Below, one piece after another: positions 26,254 to 34,206 of a stretch of 64,000 nt of DNA. This stretch comes from Chloroflexota bacterium (GTDB lineage: Bacteria; Chloroflexota; Anaerolineae; UBA4142; SHND01), in NCBI GenBank assembly GCA_004295045.1, contig SHND01000059.1, forward strand, positions 62,001 through 126,000, in the 5' to 3' direction. Numbering within the stretch: position 1 is the first letter of the stretch; each line of letters begins with the position of its first letter. The notes under the pieces are model-generated. The model was given only the letters and a program-made list of their open reading frames with translations. It was not told the origin of the DNA and ran no database searches. Position numbers and translations under genes: made by a program.

Positions 26254-26292
26254 TTATTTGAAAAATTTTTCCCGGAAAAATTTTTCAAATAA
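26254..26292. repeat. Perfect 19-bp inverted repeat around one base
   Basis: The arms TTATTTGAAAAATTTTTCC (26254-26272) and its exact complement (26274-26292) flank a single C at 26273. It lies in the 62-bp gap between two minus-strand polysaccharide genes. There is no terminal T run outside the stem, so a hairpin, protein site or mobile-element relic are all possible. Confidence 0.8.
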
Positions 26293-26297
26293 TTCCT

Positions 26298-27236
26298 TTA
26301 CGCCTTTTTCATTCGCTCGGTAAAGTACGCAATCGTTTCTTCCAAACCGGCATCGAGCGAGACCTTGGGCTCCCAACCCAAAATCGTGCGCGCCTTGGTA
26401 ATGTCAGGGTTGCGCCGCGTTGGATCATCTACCGGACGTTCGGTATAGATAATGCCTGCTTTGTTGCCCGTGATCGCGTTGATGCGCTCGGCGAATGTTT
26501 TGATGGTCATTTCCTTTGGATTGCCAATATTCACCGGCAATTTTTCGTCCGACATCAACAGCCGCGCGATGCCTTCCACCAAATCGCTGACGTACGTGAA
26601 CGAACGCGTTTGCGAACCATCGCCATGCACGGTCAACGGTTCCCCGCGCAATGCTTGTCCAATAAAATTCGGCACCACGCGTCCATCGTCCAACGCGTTG
26701 CGCGGACCGTACGTATTGAAAATGCGCACAATCCGCGTTTCCATTCCGTGTTCGCGTTGATAGGCAAGCGTCAACGCTTCGGCGAAACGTTTTGCTTCAT
26801 CATACACGCCGCGCGGACCCACCGGATTTACGTTGCCCCAATAATCCTCGCGCTGCGGATGAACCAACGGGTCGCCGTAAACCTCGGACGTGGATGCCAA
26901 CAAAAAGCGCGCGCCTTTGACACGCGCCACGCCCAAAGCGTTGTGCGTCCCCAACGCGCCCACCTTTAACGTTTGAATTGGAAAATCCAGATACGATTTT
27001 GGACTCGCGGGTGAGGCAAAATGCAGCACCGCGTCCACCGGTCCGGCAACGTTGATGTAATTCGAGACATCGTGCCTGATAAATTCAAAGCGCGAATCAT
27101 TCGCCAAATGCGCGATATTGTCCGGACTGCCCGTGATGAAATTGTCCATTGCGATGACCTGATGATCGCGCGCCAAAAAATAATCGCACAAATGCGAGCC
27201 AATAAAACCTGCGCCGCCCGTAATAAAAATTCGCAT
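26298..27236 (-). CDS. UDP-glucuronate decarboxylase-like NAD-dependent epimerase/dehydratase
   Basis: A 312-residue extended short-chain dehydrogenase. It has the NAD motif GGAGFIGSHL at the N-terminus, the catalytic YxxxK in GVYDEAKR, and LLASTSEVYGDPLVHPQ with YWGNVNPVGPR. This combination is typical of UDP-xylose synthases, which convert UDP-glucuronate to UDP-xylose; dTDP-glucose dehydratases are a less likely alternative. It acts in the cytoplasm to supply a nucleotide sugar. It lies upstream of the O-antigen ligase and GtrA genes on the same strand, so it probably belongs to the same surface-glycan pathway. Confidence 0.9.
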   Translation of the reverse strand: MRIFITGGAGFIGSHLCDYFLARDHQVIAMDNFITGSPDNIAHLANDSRFEFIRHDVSNYINVAGPVDAVLHFASPASPKSYLDFPIQTLKVGALGTHNALGVARVKGARFLLASTSEVYGDPLVHPQREDYWGNVNPVGPRGVYDEAKRFAEALTLAYQREHGMETRIVRIFNTYGPRNALDDGRVVPNFIGQALRGEPLTVHGDGSQTRSFTYVSDLVEGIARLLMSDEKLPVNIGNPKEMTIKTFAERINAITGNKAGIIYTERPVDDPTRRNPDITKARTILGWEPKVSLDAGLEETIAYFTERMKKA

Positions 27237-27284
27237 AAAAAAAACCTCGTCAGAGGAAGATGGCGAGAGTATAACAGAGGAAAT

Positions 27285-27326
27285 GAGAAACGAGAAACGA
27301 GAAGCGAGAAACGAGAAGCGAGAAAC
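27285..27326. repeat. Heptanucleotide tandem array (GAGAAAC/GAGAAGC), 6 units
   Basis: Six exact 7-nt units in the order GAGAAAC, GAGAAAC, GAGAAGC, GAGAAAC, GAGAAGC, GAGAAAC. It is intergenic, upstream of the epimerase gene. The same unit recurs as an array within the Gfo/Idh gene at 62104-62152. Confidence 0.9.
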
Positions 27327-27466
27327 GAAACGGGCGACCGCGATAATCGCGTCTTTTGAATTTTGTGGGATATGCGATGAGGGTCCACCTTGCCCTGAGA
27401 TGAACCCTGACCAAGCGCAACGGCGGGATGTGTATCACGGCTGCGTCCGCGCAGCGCCACGCAATT

Positions 27467-27727
27467 CTACCAACGCCGAGCGCGTACGTCCGAACGTTCG
27501 GGCGCGGCTTCATCGCTCGTCACGCGGCGCAGCGGGGAAATCGGTTGGCCGCGCCCTACCTCGTCCGGCTCGTTCATTTCGAGCAAGCGCAGCAGGCGTT
27601 CCTCACGCGAGAGCGGGGCGGGCTTGGTTGGGATGGGGCGCACGTCAGTAGCTTGGCTCACAAGATAGACTGCCAAGAACGCGAGCGCCAACACGATACA
27701 CACCGCAAACAAACGAAAATTGAACAT
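27467..27727 (-). CDS. Small single-span membrane protein
   Basis: About 86 residues, unknown family. A hydrophobic segment, FRLFAVCIVLALAFLAVYLV, near the N-terminus anchors it. The rest is charged, with a helical REERLLRLLEMNEPDEVGRG stretch and an Arg-rich end. AAGGAGG precedes the ATG at 27727, which is why I prefer it to a longer frame opening at 27778. It is divergent from the giant BTAD protein gene and could share its regulatory region. Nothing indicates a function. Confidence 0.6.
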   Translation of the reverse strand: MFNFRLFAVCIVLALAFLAVYLVSQATDVRPIPTKPAPLSREERLLRLLEMNEPDEVGRGQPISPLRRVTSDEAAPERSDVRARRW

Positions 27728-27838
27728 GGGAACCTCCTTGTTCGAGGGAATTGTGATTTGCAAGCCAAAAGTCTGCAAATCTCCTCGAACGCGAGGTCAT
27801 TGAAACGCAGCAGTGTCACACCTGCGTCAGTTTTGAAT

Positions 27839-27858
27839 TTGTGACGCTCTTGTGACGC
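27839..27858 (+). promoter_or_regulatory. Tandem heptamer (7+4) operator-like repeat
   Basis: GTGACGC occurs twice (27841-27847 and 27852-27858) separated by TCTT, an 11-nt period. Extended by TT, both copies read TTGTGACGC. This is the spacing SARP proteins recognise, and the core TTGTGAC also occurs in the dyad beside the other BTAD gene (2279-2285). The repeats sit about 90 nt upstream of the candidate promoter. Confidence 0.5.
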
Positions 27859-27943
27859 GCCGGGTCCACTTTTACGCTGTCGTAAGCGATTAAGCTCGCA
27901 GTAAGAGCCAAACAACGGCTGCAAAGTTGATCGCTCGCAGCCC

Positions 27944-27972
27944 TTGAGTGGGTAGGGTCCACGTGCTATACT
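27944..27972 (+). promoter_or_regulatory. Promoter for the giant BTAD protein
   Basis: TTGAGT (27944-27949), 17 nt, TATACT (27967-27972). The predicted leader is about 55 nt, with GGAGAG before the ATG at 28035. Confidence 0.65.
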
Positions 27973-28034
27973 CTCGTGTAGCCCTTTTCCTCGCCTCTCT
28001 CGTTTCTGTTTGCTTGCTGCTGAAAGGAGAGATC

Positions 28035-31000
28035 ATGTTGCAAAAAGAATATTTGCTGCATATTCGACTGCTCGGACAATTCGATGTACGCGCCAACGGG
28101 CAGCGCATCGTCATCCCCACGCGCGCCAGTCAATCCCTCCTCGCGTATCTCGTCCTCAACGCGGGCGCGGCGCAGCGGCGCGAAAAGTTGGCGGGTCTCT
28201 TTTGGGGCGAAACCTCCGACGAATTGGCGCGGCGCTATCTTCGCAACGAGTTGTGGCGCATCCGCAAAGCGATTCAGCGCCCGCCCCCTGCCCTGAGAGA
28301 CGAAAAGTCACCCACCGACGAATTTCTCATCAGCGATGAAATCACCATCACTTTTGATGCAAACGCCGCGTATTGGCTCGACGTGAACGCGCTCGAAAAA
28401 TCAAAGGACGAAATTGAATCGCTCATCTCGAATCTTTCGACCTATCGCGGCGAACTCTTGCCGGGGTTCTATGACGATTGGGTGATTCTCGAACGCGAAC
28501 GCGTCCAGGCAATTTTTGAAAATAAAGTGGGCTTGCTGCTCGACAAGTTGATTCAAGAACAGCAGTGGAAGCAAGTGACGGAATGGGGCGAACGTTGGAT
28601 TGCGTTGGGACAAACGCCCGAACCGGCGTATCGCGCGCTGATGATCGCGTCCGCTGCGCAAGGGGATTCCTCCAAACTCACGTTGGCGTACGAACGCTGC
28701 GTACAGGCAATGCGCGATGATCTTGGACTCGATCCTTCGGCGGAAACGCGCGCGTTGTACGAACAGCTCGCGAAAGAAACGCAGGTCAGCGCGCGCGCGG
28801 CGACGTTTCAGCTGCCTGCGCTGCAAACGAGCGGCACCGTTACATTTCTCTTTACCGACATCGAAGGTTCGACGAAATTGCTCGAAGCGTTGGGCGAAGA
28901 ATACGCGACCCTGCTCGCCGATCAACGCGAGCTCTTGCGCGTCAACGCGGAAAAATGGAACGGACACGAAATTGACACGCAAGGCGACGCATTCTTTTTC
29001 GCGTTCTTTCGCGCGGCGGACGCTATCGGCTTTGCGGCGGATTCACAGCGCGCGCTTGCGGCGCACCCATTCCCGCGCGGCGCGACCGTCCGTGTCCGCA
29101 TGGGCATTCACACGGGGGAACCGATGCTCGCGCGTACGGGCTATGTGGGGATGGACGTACATCGCGCGGCGCGGATCGGCGCGGCGGGACACGGCGGACA
29201 GGTTCTCATTTCGACCAGCACGCGCGAGCTCACGCAAAACGATCTGCCGCCCGAATTGCATTTCCTCGATCTCGGCGAACACAAACTCAAAGACCTGCGC
29301 TACCCCGTTCACATATTTCAATTGACGATTGAGGGCTTGCCAAGCGAATTTCCGCCGCTCAAATCGCTCGACGGAAAAGCGGAACCGCCTGCGCCCGGCG
29401 AACCGCCGTTCAAAGGACTGGACTTTTTTGATGAAAGCGATGCCGCGCTCTTTTTCGGACGCGAAGCATTGACGGAAAAACTCGCGCGTGCGGTGCAGAA
29501 TTCGCAATTCCTCGCCGTCGTCGTCGGTGCATCGGGCAGCGGCAAATCGTCGGTTGTGCGCGCCGGATTGATTCCTGCATTGAAAACGACGACGGACAAC
29601 GGACAGCGGGCGACGGAAGAATTGCCTACGTTTGTGTTGACACCCACCGCGCATCCGTTGGAAGCGTTGGCAATCGCGTTGACGCGCGAGCAAGCATCTG
29701 TGATCGCGACGACGACGCTGCTCGACGATTTGCAAAAGGATCCGCGCGCGCTCTATTTTTATTTGCGACGACAATTTGTCGATAGCAGATTGCAGATAGC
29801 AGATGGCAAGACGCTCCTCGTCATAGATCAATTCGAAGAACTCTTTACCCTCTGCAATGACGAATTTGAACGCGAACAATTCATTGACAATCTGCTGTAC
29901 GCAATCACTCAATCCCCTAATCATCCTTCGACAAGCTCAGGACATGCCCCCGTCCCCCGTCCTCCGTCCCCCGTCACCCTCATTCTCACCCTCCGCGCCG
30001 ATTTTTACGCGCATCTCGCGCAATATCCCGAACTCCGCGATCTCGTCGCGCAGCATCAAGAATATATCGGTCCGATGAACAGCGACGAATTGCGCCGCGC
30101 CATCGAAGAACCTGCGCGGGTCGGCGGCTGGGAATTTGAACCGGGCTTGGTGGATTTAATGTTGCGCGATGTGGGCGATGAACCCGGCACACTTCCATTG
30201 CTTTCCCACGCGCTGTTGGAGACATGGAAACGCCGCAGTGGGCATACGCTCACCGTCAAGAGCTATCAGGACGCGGGCGGCGTGCGCGGCGCGATCGCGC
30301 ACACGGCGGACTCGACGTACGAGCAGCTCAATCCCGCGCAGCAGCAGATCGCGCGCAACATCTTTTTGCGGCTCACGCGTCTGGGCGAAGGCACGGAGGA
30401 TACGCGGCGGCGCGCGACGATGGAGGAATTGATTCCGCGTGCGGAAGATGCAGCACAAGTGCGCGCAGTGGTCACAACGCTCGCCGACGCGCGTTTGATT
30501 ACGACGAGCGAACAAGGCGTCGAGGTCGCGCATGAAGCGTTGATCCGCGAATGGGGGACGCTACGCGAATGGCTGAATCAAGACCGCGATGGTTTGCGCG
30601 TGCATCGCCATCTCACCGACGCGGCGCACGAATGGCAATTGCTGGAACGCGACGCAGGCGCGCTTTATCGCGGCGCGCATTTGGCGCAGGCACGCGATTG
30701 GGCGCAGGCGAATCCAGACGCGTTGAACGAGCAAGAGCGCGCGTTCTTGAAGGCGTCCGAAGAAAACGAGGAACGCGAAGCGAGGGAACGCGCGGAACAG
30801 CAGCAGCGTGAATTACTCGCCGCTCAAAATTTGGCAGAGACGCAGAGCCGCGCGGCGAAACAATTGCGTCGGCGCGCGGTGTTCCTCGCGGGCGCGCTAC
30901 TCGTCGCGCTGGTGTTGGCGAGTCTCGCGCTGTTCTTGAGCAATCAGGCGCGGCAGAGCGCGGTTGCTGCGCAAGAGAACGAGCGCACTGCAATCGCACG

Positions 31001-31379
31001 TGAGTTGGCAGCGTCCGCGCTAAACAGTCTCGACTCGAATCCCGAGCAAAGTATTTTGTTGGCGATGCAGGCGGTGACGACAACATACTCAATCAATCAA
31101 ACGACGACTAAAGAAGCAGTGGAAGCGCTTCATCGCGTGGTTCAGAATTCACGACTGCGCCTTACACTGCACCCTAACACGGGTAATAACGGAAGCGTTG
31201 CCTTTAGTCCAGATGGCAAACGCCTCGCGACGGGAGGAGAGAACGGACAAGTCAAGTTGTGGGATGTCACATCGGGCAAGGAATTGTTTTCCATCCCCGC
31301 GCACGAAAAAGCGATCTGGAGTGTCGCGTTCAGTCCGGCTGGCACGCGTCTCGCGACGGGGGCGACGATGGAACTGTAA
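28035..31379 (+). CDS. BTAD regulator - adenylate cyclase - STAND NTPase - WD40 protein (5' part, frameshifted)
   Basis: The first 1,114 residues of what should be a protein of about 1,719. In order: SARP winged helix and BTAD (about 1-260); a class III nucleotide cyclase domain starting GTVTFLFTDIEGSTK (about 268-430); a STAND NTPase with Walker A GASGSGKSS (about 498) and Walker B LLVIDQFEELF (about 594); a coiled-coil Glu/Arg region; one transmembrane helix (about 949-969); then the first WD40 repeats. I chose the ATG at 28035 because of GGAGAG upstream. The frame ends early at a TAA (31377) because a run of G at 31353-31357 is one base short. Two low-complexity insertions inside the STAND part are coded by 7-nt tandem arrays. 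Confidence 0.88.
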   Translation: MLQKEYLLHIRLLGQFDVRANGQRIVIPTRASQSLLAYLVLNAGAAQRREKLAGLFWGETSDELARRYLRNELWRIRKAIQRPPPALRDEKSPTDEFLISDEITITFDANAAYWLDVNALEKSKDEIESLISNLSTYRGELLPGFYDDWVILERERVQAIFENKVGLLLDKLIQEQQWKQVTEWGERWIALGQTPEPAYRALMIASAAQGDSSKLTLAYERCVQAMRDDLGLDPSAETRALYEQLAKETQVSARAATFQLPALQTSGTVTFLFTDIEGSTKLLEALGEEYATLLADQRELLRVNAEKWNGHEIDTQGDAFFFAFFRAADAIGFAADSQRALAAHPFPRGATVRVRMGIHTGEPMLARTGYVGMDVHRAARIGAAGHGGQVLISTSTRELTQNDLPPELHFLDLGEHKLKDLRYPVHIFQLTIEGLPSEFPPLKSLDGKAEPPAPGEPPFKGLDFFDESDAALFFGREALTEKLARAVQNSQFLAVVVGASGSGKSSVVRAGLIPALKTTTDNGQRATEELPTFVLTPTAHPLEALAIALTREQASVIATTTLLDDLQKDPRALYFYLRRQFVDSRLQIADGKTLLVIDQFEELFTLCNDEFEREQFIDNLLYAITQSPNHPSTSSGHAPVPRPPSPVTLILTLRADFYAHLAQYPELRDLVAQHQEYIGPMNSDELRRAIEEPARVGGWEFEPGLVDLMLRDVGDEPGTLPLLSHALLETWKRRSGHTLTVKSYQDAGGVRGAIAHTADSTYEQLNPAQQQIARNIFLRLTRLGEGTEDTRRRATMEELIPRAEDAAQVRAVVTTLADARLITTSEQGVEVAHEALIREWGTLREWLNQDRDGLRVHRHLTDAAHEWQLLERDAGALYRGAHLAQARDWAQANPDALNEQERAFLKASEENEEREARERAEQQQRELLAAQNLAETQSRAAKQLRRRAVFLAGALLVALVLASLALFLSNQARQSAVAAQENERTAIARELAASALNSLDSNPEQSILLAMQAVTTTYSINQTTTKEAVEALHRVVQNSRLRLTLHPNTGNNGSVAFSPDGKRLATGGENGQVKLWDVTSGKELFSIPAHEKAIWSVAFSPAGTRLATGATMEL
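29588..29615. repeat. Heptanucleotide array inside the STAND domain, 4 units
   Basis: Units GACGACG, GACAACG, GACAGCG, GGCGACG. They encode a hydrophilic TTDNGQRATE stretch between the Walker A helix and the next strand, where related proteins usually have only a short loop. Confidence 0.75.
29781..29808. repeat. Heptanucleotide array before Walker B, 4 units
   Basis: Units GATAGCA, GATTGCA, GATAGCA, GATGGCA. They code for DSRLQIADGK just before LLVIDQFEELF. Similar units recur at 61641-61661. Confidence 0.8.
29927..29974. repeat. Dispersed-repeat word plus CCCCCGT array, 4 units
   Basis: TTCGACAAGCTCAGGAC at 29927-29943 is a word I associate with dispersed repeats in environmental Chloroflexota genomes. 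It is followed by CCCCCGT, CCCCCGT, CCTCCGT, CCCCCGT (29947-29974). Together they add a Pro/Ser-rich loop to the STAND domain. Confidence 0.7.
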
Positions 31380-33193
31380 AGCTTTGGGATCTACAGTCAC
31401 ATCAGGCGCTTGTCGTGTTGAATGCTCATGAAGGTGGAGCCACCCACATCGCGTTCAGCCGCGACGGGAAGCGGTTGGCTACCGCAGGCAATGACAAGAC
31501 GGCAAAAATCTGGGATGAAGCGACAGGCAAATTACTGCGCACTTTGACGGGGCACACGGATGTCGTATGGTCAGCCAAGTTTAGCCCGGACGGAACTCGG
31601 CTTGCAACTGCTGGTAATGACAAACAGGTCAAAATCTGGGACACAACATCCGGCCAAGCGCTGCAAAGCTTGACTGACTTTGACGTTACCGTTAACAGTG
31701 TGGCGTTCAGTCCCGATGGTACGCGCTTGGCGACGGGTGGCGATCAGTTTCCCAAAATTTGGGACGTTGCCACCGGCAAGGAACTAATGACTTTACCCGG
31801 AGTCAAGAATGCGACAATCGGAATGGTCTATTCGCCAGATGGCAAATTTCTGGTATCTGGTGGTCAAGATGGCACAGCGTACGTTTGGGATGCAACGAGC
31901 GGTCAGCAGTATTTGAGCTTGCCGAGTGCAAGCCCGCTCGATGGAGGTGTTGCCATCAGCCCGAACTGTGTTGCTCCACCTGAAGCGGCGTTTGAATGGT
32001 GTGGCGTGTACGTCGCCACCGCCGCACGCGATACCACGGTCAAGATTTGGGATATTTCTCCCACTGGAAGCAGGGAGCTGCTTGTGGTGCCGGGCACTCT
32101 TGGCTTTATCAATCCCACTGGCGATCACCTCGTGACCTCGACCACCGGCGAGAACGAGAGCTTGGAGCATCGCGTCTGGCTGTTGCCTCAATCCCCAGGC
32201 GCAGTTTCGAATTCGGCGGATGAAGAAGCCAATAATGCAGCACAGCTTGGACATCAGGTCTCGATATATAACGTTGGCGAGTGGGATTTCCCACCCGTTG
32301 TCGCGTTAAGCGCAGATCATACGCGCAGCGCGAGTGTCAATCTGGATCCGAATAGACCGTTGCCTGACAGTCCAGCACCATGCACGGGGCAGGCAGGCGA
32401 GCGCTGTGTCAACTCGTCGTTTCTCGCGCGCATCATTGATACAGCGACCGGCAAAGAATTGCTCAAGTTTCCACTGACAGGACAGACGAGACAAACGTGG
32501 TATGGCGGAATCACTTTCAGCCCGGATGGCACACGTCTCGCCACGTCGAATTTGGGCGGAATGGCACAGGTTTGGGATTTGAGTGATGGCGGGAAAGAAC
32601 TGCTTACATTGACTGGGCACACAGGTGGACTTTACCGTATTGCCTACAGTGCAGATGCAAAGCGTCTGGCTACGGCGAGCCAGGACAAGACGGCAAAAAT
32701 CTGGGATGCCGAAACCGGCAAAGAGCTGCTCACACTTACGGGGCACACGGAAGCTGTGAATAATATTGTGTTTAGTCCCGATGGATTACGCCTCGTCACA
32801 AGCAGTTTCGACGGGACAGCAAAAGTCTGGGATTTAACGACGGGCAAGGAGGAATTCACCCTGTCCGGACATTCCGCGACCATCTGGGGATTGGCGTACA
32901 GCGCCGACGGCAAACTCATCGCAACGGGCAGCCCGGATGGTACGGCGCGGATTTGGGATGCTAACAGTGGAGAGCAGCTACTCACATTAGCAGTCCCCGG
33001 TGGAGTCGAGCAGCTCAGCTTTACAACAGACGGGACGCGTCTGGTGACGACGGACTTGCTCGATCAGAGCGTACGCGTTTTTCTCTTGCGCGTTGAGGAC
33101 TTGATGGTATTGGCGCGCTCGCGTGTCACGCGGACGTTGACGGAGGAAGAGTGTCAAACGTTCTTGAAGGTGGAGAAATGTCCCGAGCCATAG
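31259..33193 (+). CDS. WD40 beta-propeller portion of the giant BTAD protein (3' part)
   Basis: This frame continues the preceding protein. Meaningful homology begins at about 31355 with GGDDGTVKLWD, which completes the WD40 repeat cut off in the other frame; the codons from the ATG at 31259 to there are out-of-frame sequence. About ten WD40 repeats follow, each ending in a pattern such as KIWDEATG, KIWDTTSG, YVWDATSG or RIWDANSG. They are interrupted in the middle by an irregular stretch (about 32150-32450). Such propellers serve as sensor or protein-binding platforms at the end of STAND ATPases. On its own this part lacks a translation start. It ends just before a strong terminator. Confidence 0.8.
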   Translation: MGCHIGQGIVFHPRARKSDLECRVQSGWHASRDGGDDGTVKLWDLQSHQALVVLNAHEGGATHIAFSRDGKRLATAGNDKTAKIWDEATGKLLRTLTGHTDVVWSAKFSPDGTRLATAGNDKQVKIWDTTSGQALQSLTDFDVTVNSVAFSPDGTRLATGGDQFPKIWDVATGKELMTLPGVKNATIGMVYSPDGKFLVSGGQDGTAYVWDATSGQQYLSLPSASPLDGGVAISPNCVAPPEAAFEWCGVYVATAARDTTVKIWDISPTGSRELLVVPGTLGFINPTGDHLVTSTTGENESLEHRVWLLPQSPGAVSNSADEEANNAAQLGHQVSIYNVGEWDFPPVVALSADHTRSASVNLDPNRPLPDSPAPCTGQAGERCVNSSFLARIIDTATGKELLKFPLTGQTRQTWYGGITFSPDGTRLATSNLGGMAQVWDLSDGGKELLTLTGHTGGLYRIAYSADAKRLATASQDKTAKIWDAETGKELLTLTGHTEAVNNIVFSPDGLRLVTSSFDGTAKVWDLTTGKEEFTLSGHSATIWGLAYSADGKLIATGSPDGTARIWDANSGEQLLTLAVPGGVEQLSFTTDGTRLVTTDLLDQSVRVFLLRVEDLMVLARSRVTRTLTEEECQTFLKVEKCPEP

Positions 33194-33204
33194 TCATCCC
33201 AAAT

Positions 33205-33235
33205 GACAACGCCCGCGTTTTACGCGGGCGTTGTC
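33205..33235. terminator. Strong hairpin terminator between convergent genes
   Basis: A perfect 13-bp stem GACAACGCCCGCG / CGCGGGCGTTGTC (33205-33217 and 33223-33235) with a TTTTA loop. There is no long T run, but the position between two converging stops supports a terminator role. Confidence 0.8.
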
Positions 33236-33284
33236 GCCTCGATTCATACAGGCGATGATGTGCGTTAGCCCCGCAAAAAGAGGG

Positions 33285-33719
33285 CTACTCATTCAGCGCA
33301 TTATCCAAGATGCGCAAGAACTGTTCGGGCGTCACAATCGTAATTCCTTCAAACTCGCCAAGCGCCAGTAAATCGCGGTCACCCGTGACAATGTAATCAG
33401 CATGACCGTCTGACGCGCTGGCAAGCACGGGGTCGTCTTTGATATCGCGGGAGGTAGGCGCAATACTCCGTTCGCCTTCCACAATCTCTGCATCCCGATT
33501 AATCATTCCAAAATATAGTCCCCGATTTTCGGCAGTCACCAGAGCAGAATATTTCTTTTGAATGTGCTGGCGCAACAGCGAGCTCTCAAGTTCGGCTAAA
33601 ACATACTCGGAAGTAAGCCAAGCAAACTCTGTCACTGCGCGCCGAACGATTTGATCGGGCTTACCGCCGGGTCGAATTGCCGCGCTGACAAGCACATTCG
33701 TGTCGAGGAATGCGCGCAT
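33285..33719 (-). CDS. PIN-domain toxin (putative TA system toxin, PIN family)
   Basis: A 144-residue PIN-domain ribonuclease-like toxin. Acidic residues for metal binding are visible in FLDTNVLVSA (Asp6), in the YVLAELE helix (Glu), and in KDDPVLASA with TGDRDLLAL. Such toxins cleave RNA, often tRNA, when freed from antitoxin. The ATG overlaps the antitoxin stop by one base (TGATG), typical of a coupled pair. It belongs to the group annotated as putative toxin component, PIN family, not classical VapC. Confidence 0.88.
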   Translation of the reverse strand: MRAFLDTNVLVSAAIRPGGKPDQIVRRAVTEFAWLTSEYVLAELESSLLRQHIQKKYSALVTAENRGLYFGMINRDAEIVEGERSIAPTSRDIKDDPVLASASDGHADYIVTGDRDLLALGEFEGITIVTPEQFLRILDNALNE

Positions 33720-34069
33720 CAGCGTGTCCGGCGTGCCCGCCGTATCTCCATGACTGCCTCGAGCGCGTCGGCATCCACCTCTTCTTCCGAAAATCGCTCG
33801 CCGCCGCGTTGGATGCGATCGAGTACGCTGGCAATGTCCTGCGCCGCTTGCAGTCGTTTCGCGCTGTTACTTAGACGCGGTTGTTTTTTCACTTGCTCGG
33901 GATACAACCGCTGAAAATCGCTGATCGAGATGATCGCGGCGACAGGCATGCCGGCGCGCTCGATGATTTGCGGCTCGTCGTGTTCATAGACACGTTTGAT
34001 CACTTCGCCAAAATTATTTTTCGCGCGGCTGGCTTGGACAATCCCAATGGTCATTCGTTTGCGAGCCAT
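33719..34069 (-). CDS. Phd/YefM-type antitoxin of the PIN pair
   Basis: About 116 residues. The N-terminal half has the Phd/YefM DNA-binding and dimerisation pattern: TIGIVQASRAKNNFGEVIKR, then EPQIIERAGMPVAAIISISDF. The C-terminal part is helical and acidic, suited to wrapping the toxin. I chose the ATG at 34069 with GGGAAA before it. It precedes and is coupled to the PIN toxin gene, and it probably represses the pair. Confidence 0.82.
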   Translation of the reverse strand: MARKRMTIGIVQASRAKNNFGEVIKRVYEHDEPQIIERAGMPVAAIISISDFQRLYPEQVKKQPRLSNSAKRLQAAQDIASVLDRIQRGGERFSEEEVDADALEAVMEIRRARRTR

Positions 34070-34149
34070 AGTATATTTCCCTTTCCTGAATCCGTTGGCT
34101 AGACATAGCCAACGCAAGCCAGTGTAGCAAGAAACGCGCTGCGCGTCAA

Positions 34150-34180
34150 ACAAAAAAGCGCGCGATCTACGCGCGCTTTT
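34150..34180. terminator. Terminator downstream of murA
   Basis: The stem AGCGCGCG / CGCGCGCT (34155-34162 and 34168-34175) with a 5-nt loop has an A run on one side and a T run on the other. On the minus strand it lies just after the MurA stop. Confidence 0.88.
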
Positions 34181-34206
34181 TTACAAGGACCACTCACTTG
34201 TTCAAT

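Larger units (their letters stand above)
27728..28034. other. 307-bp divergent regulatory region
   Basis: This region lies between the small membrane protein (minus) and the giant BTAD protein (plus). It contains tandem GTGACGC repeats at 27841-27858, a TGTCACA at 27814-27820, and a promoter at 27944-27972. I see no gene in it. Confidence 0.6.

Noticed and set aside
27285..27326. CRISPR-like array
   Set aside because: The units are 7 nt without spacers; there are no cas genes and no longer repeats.
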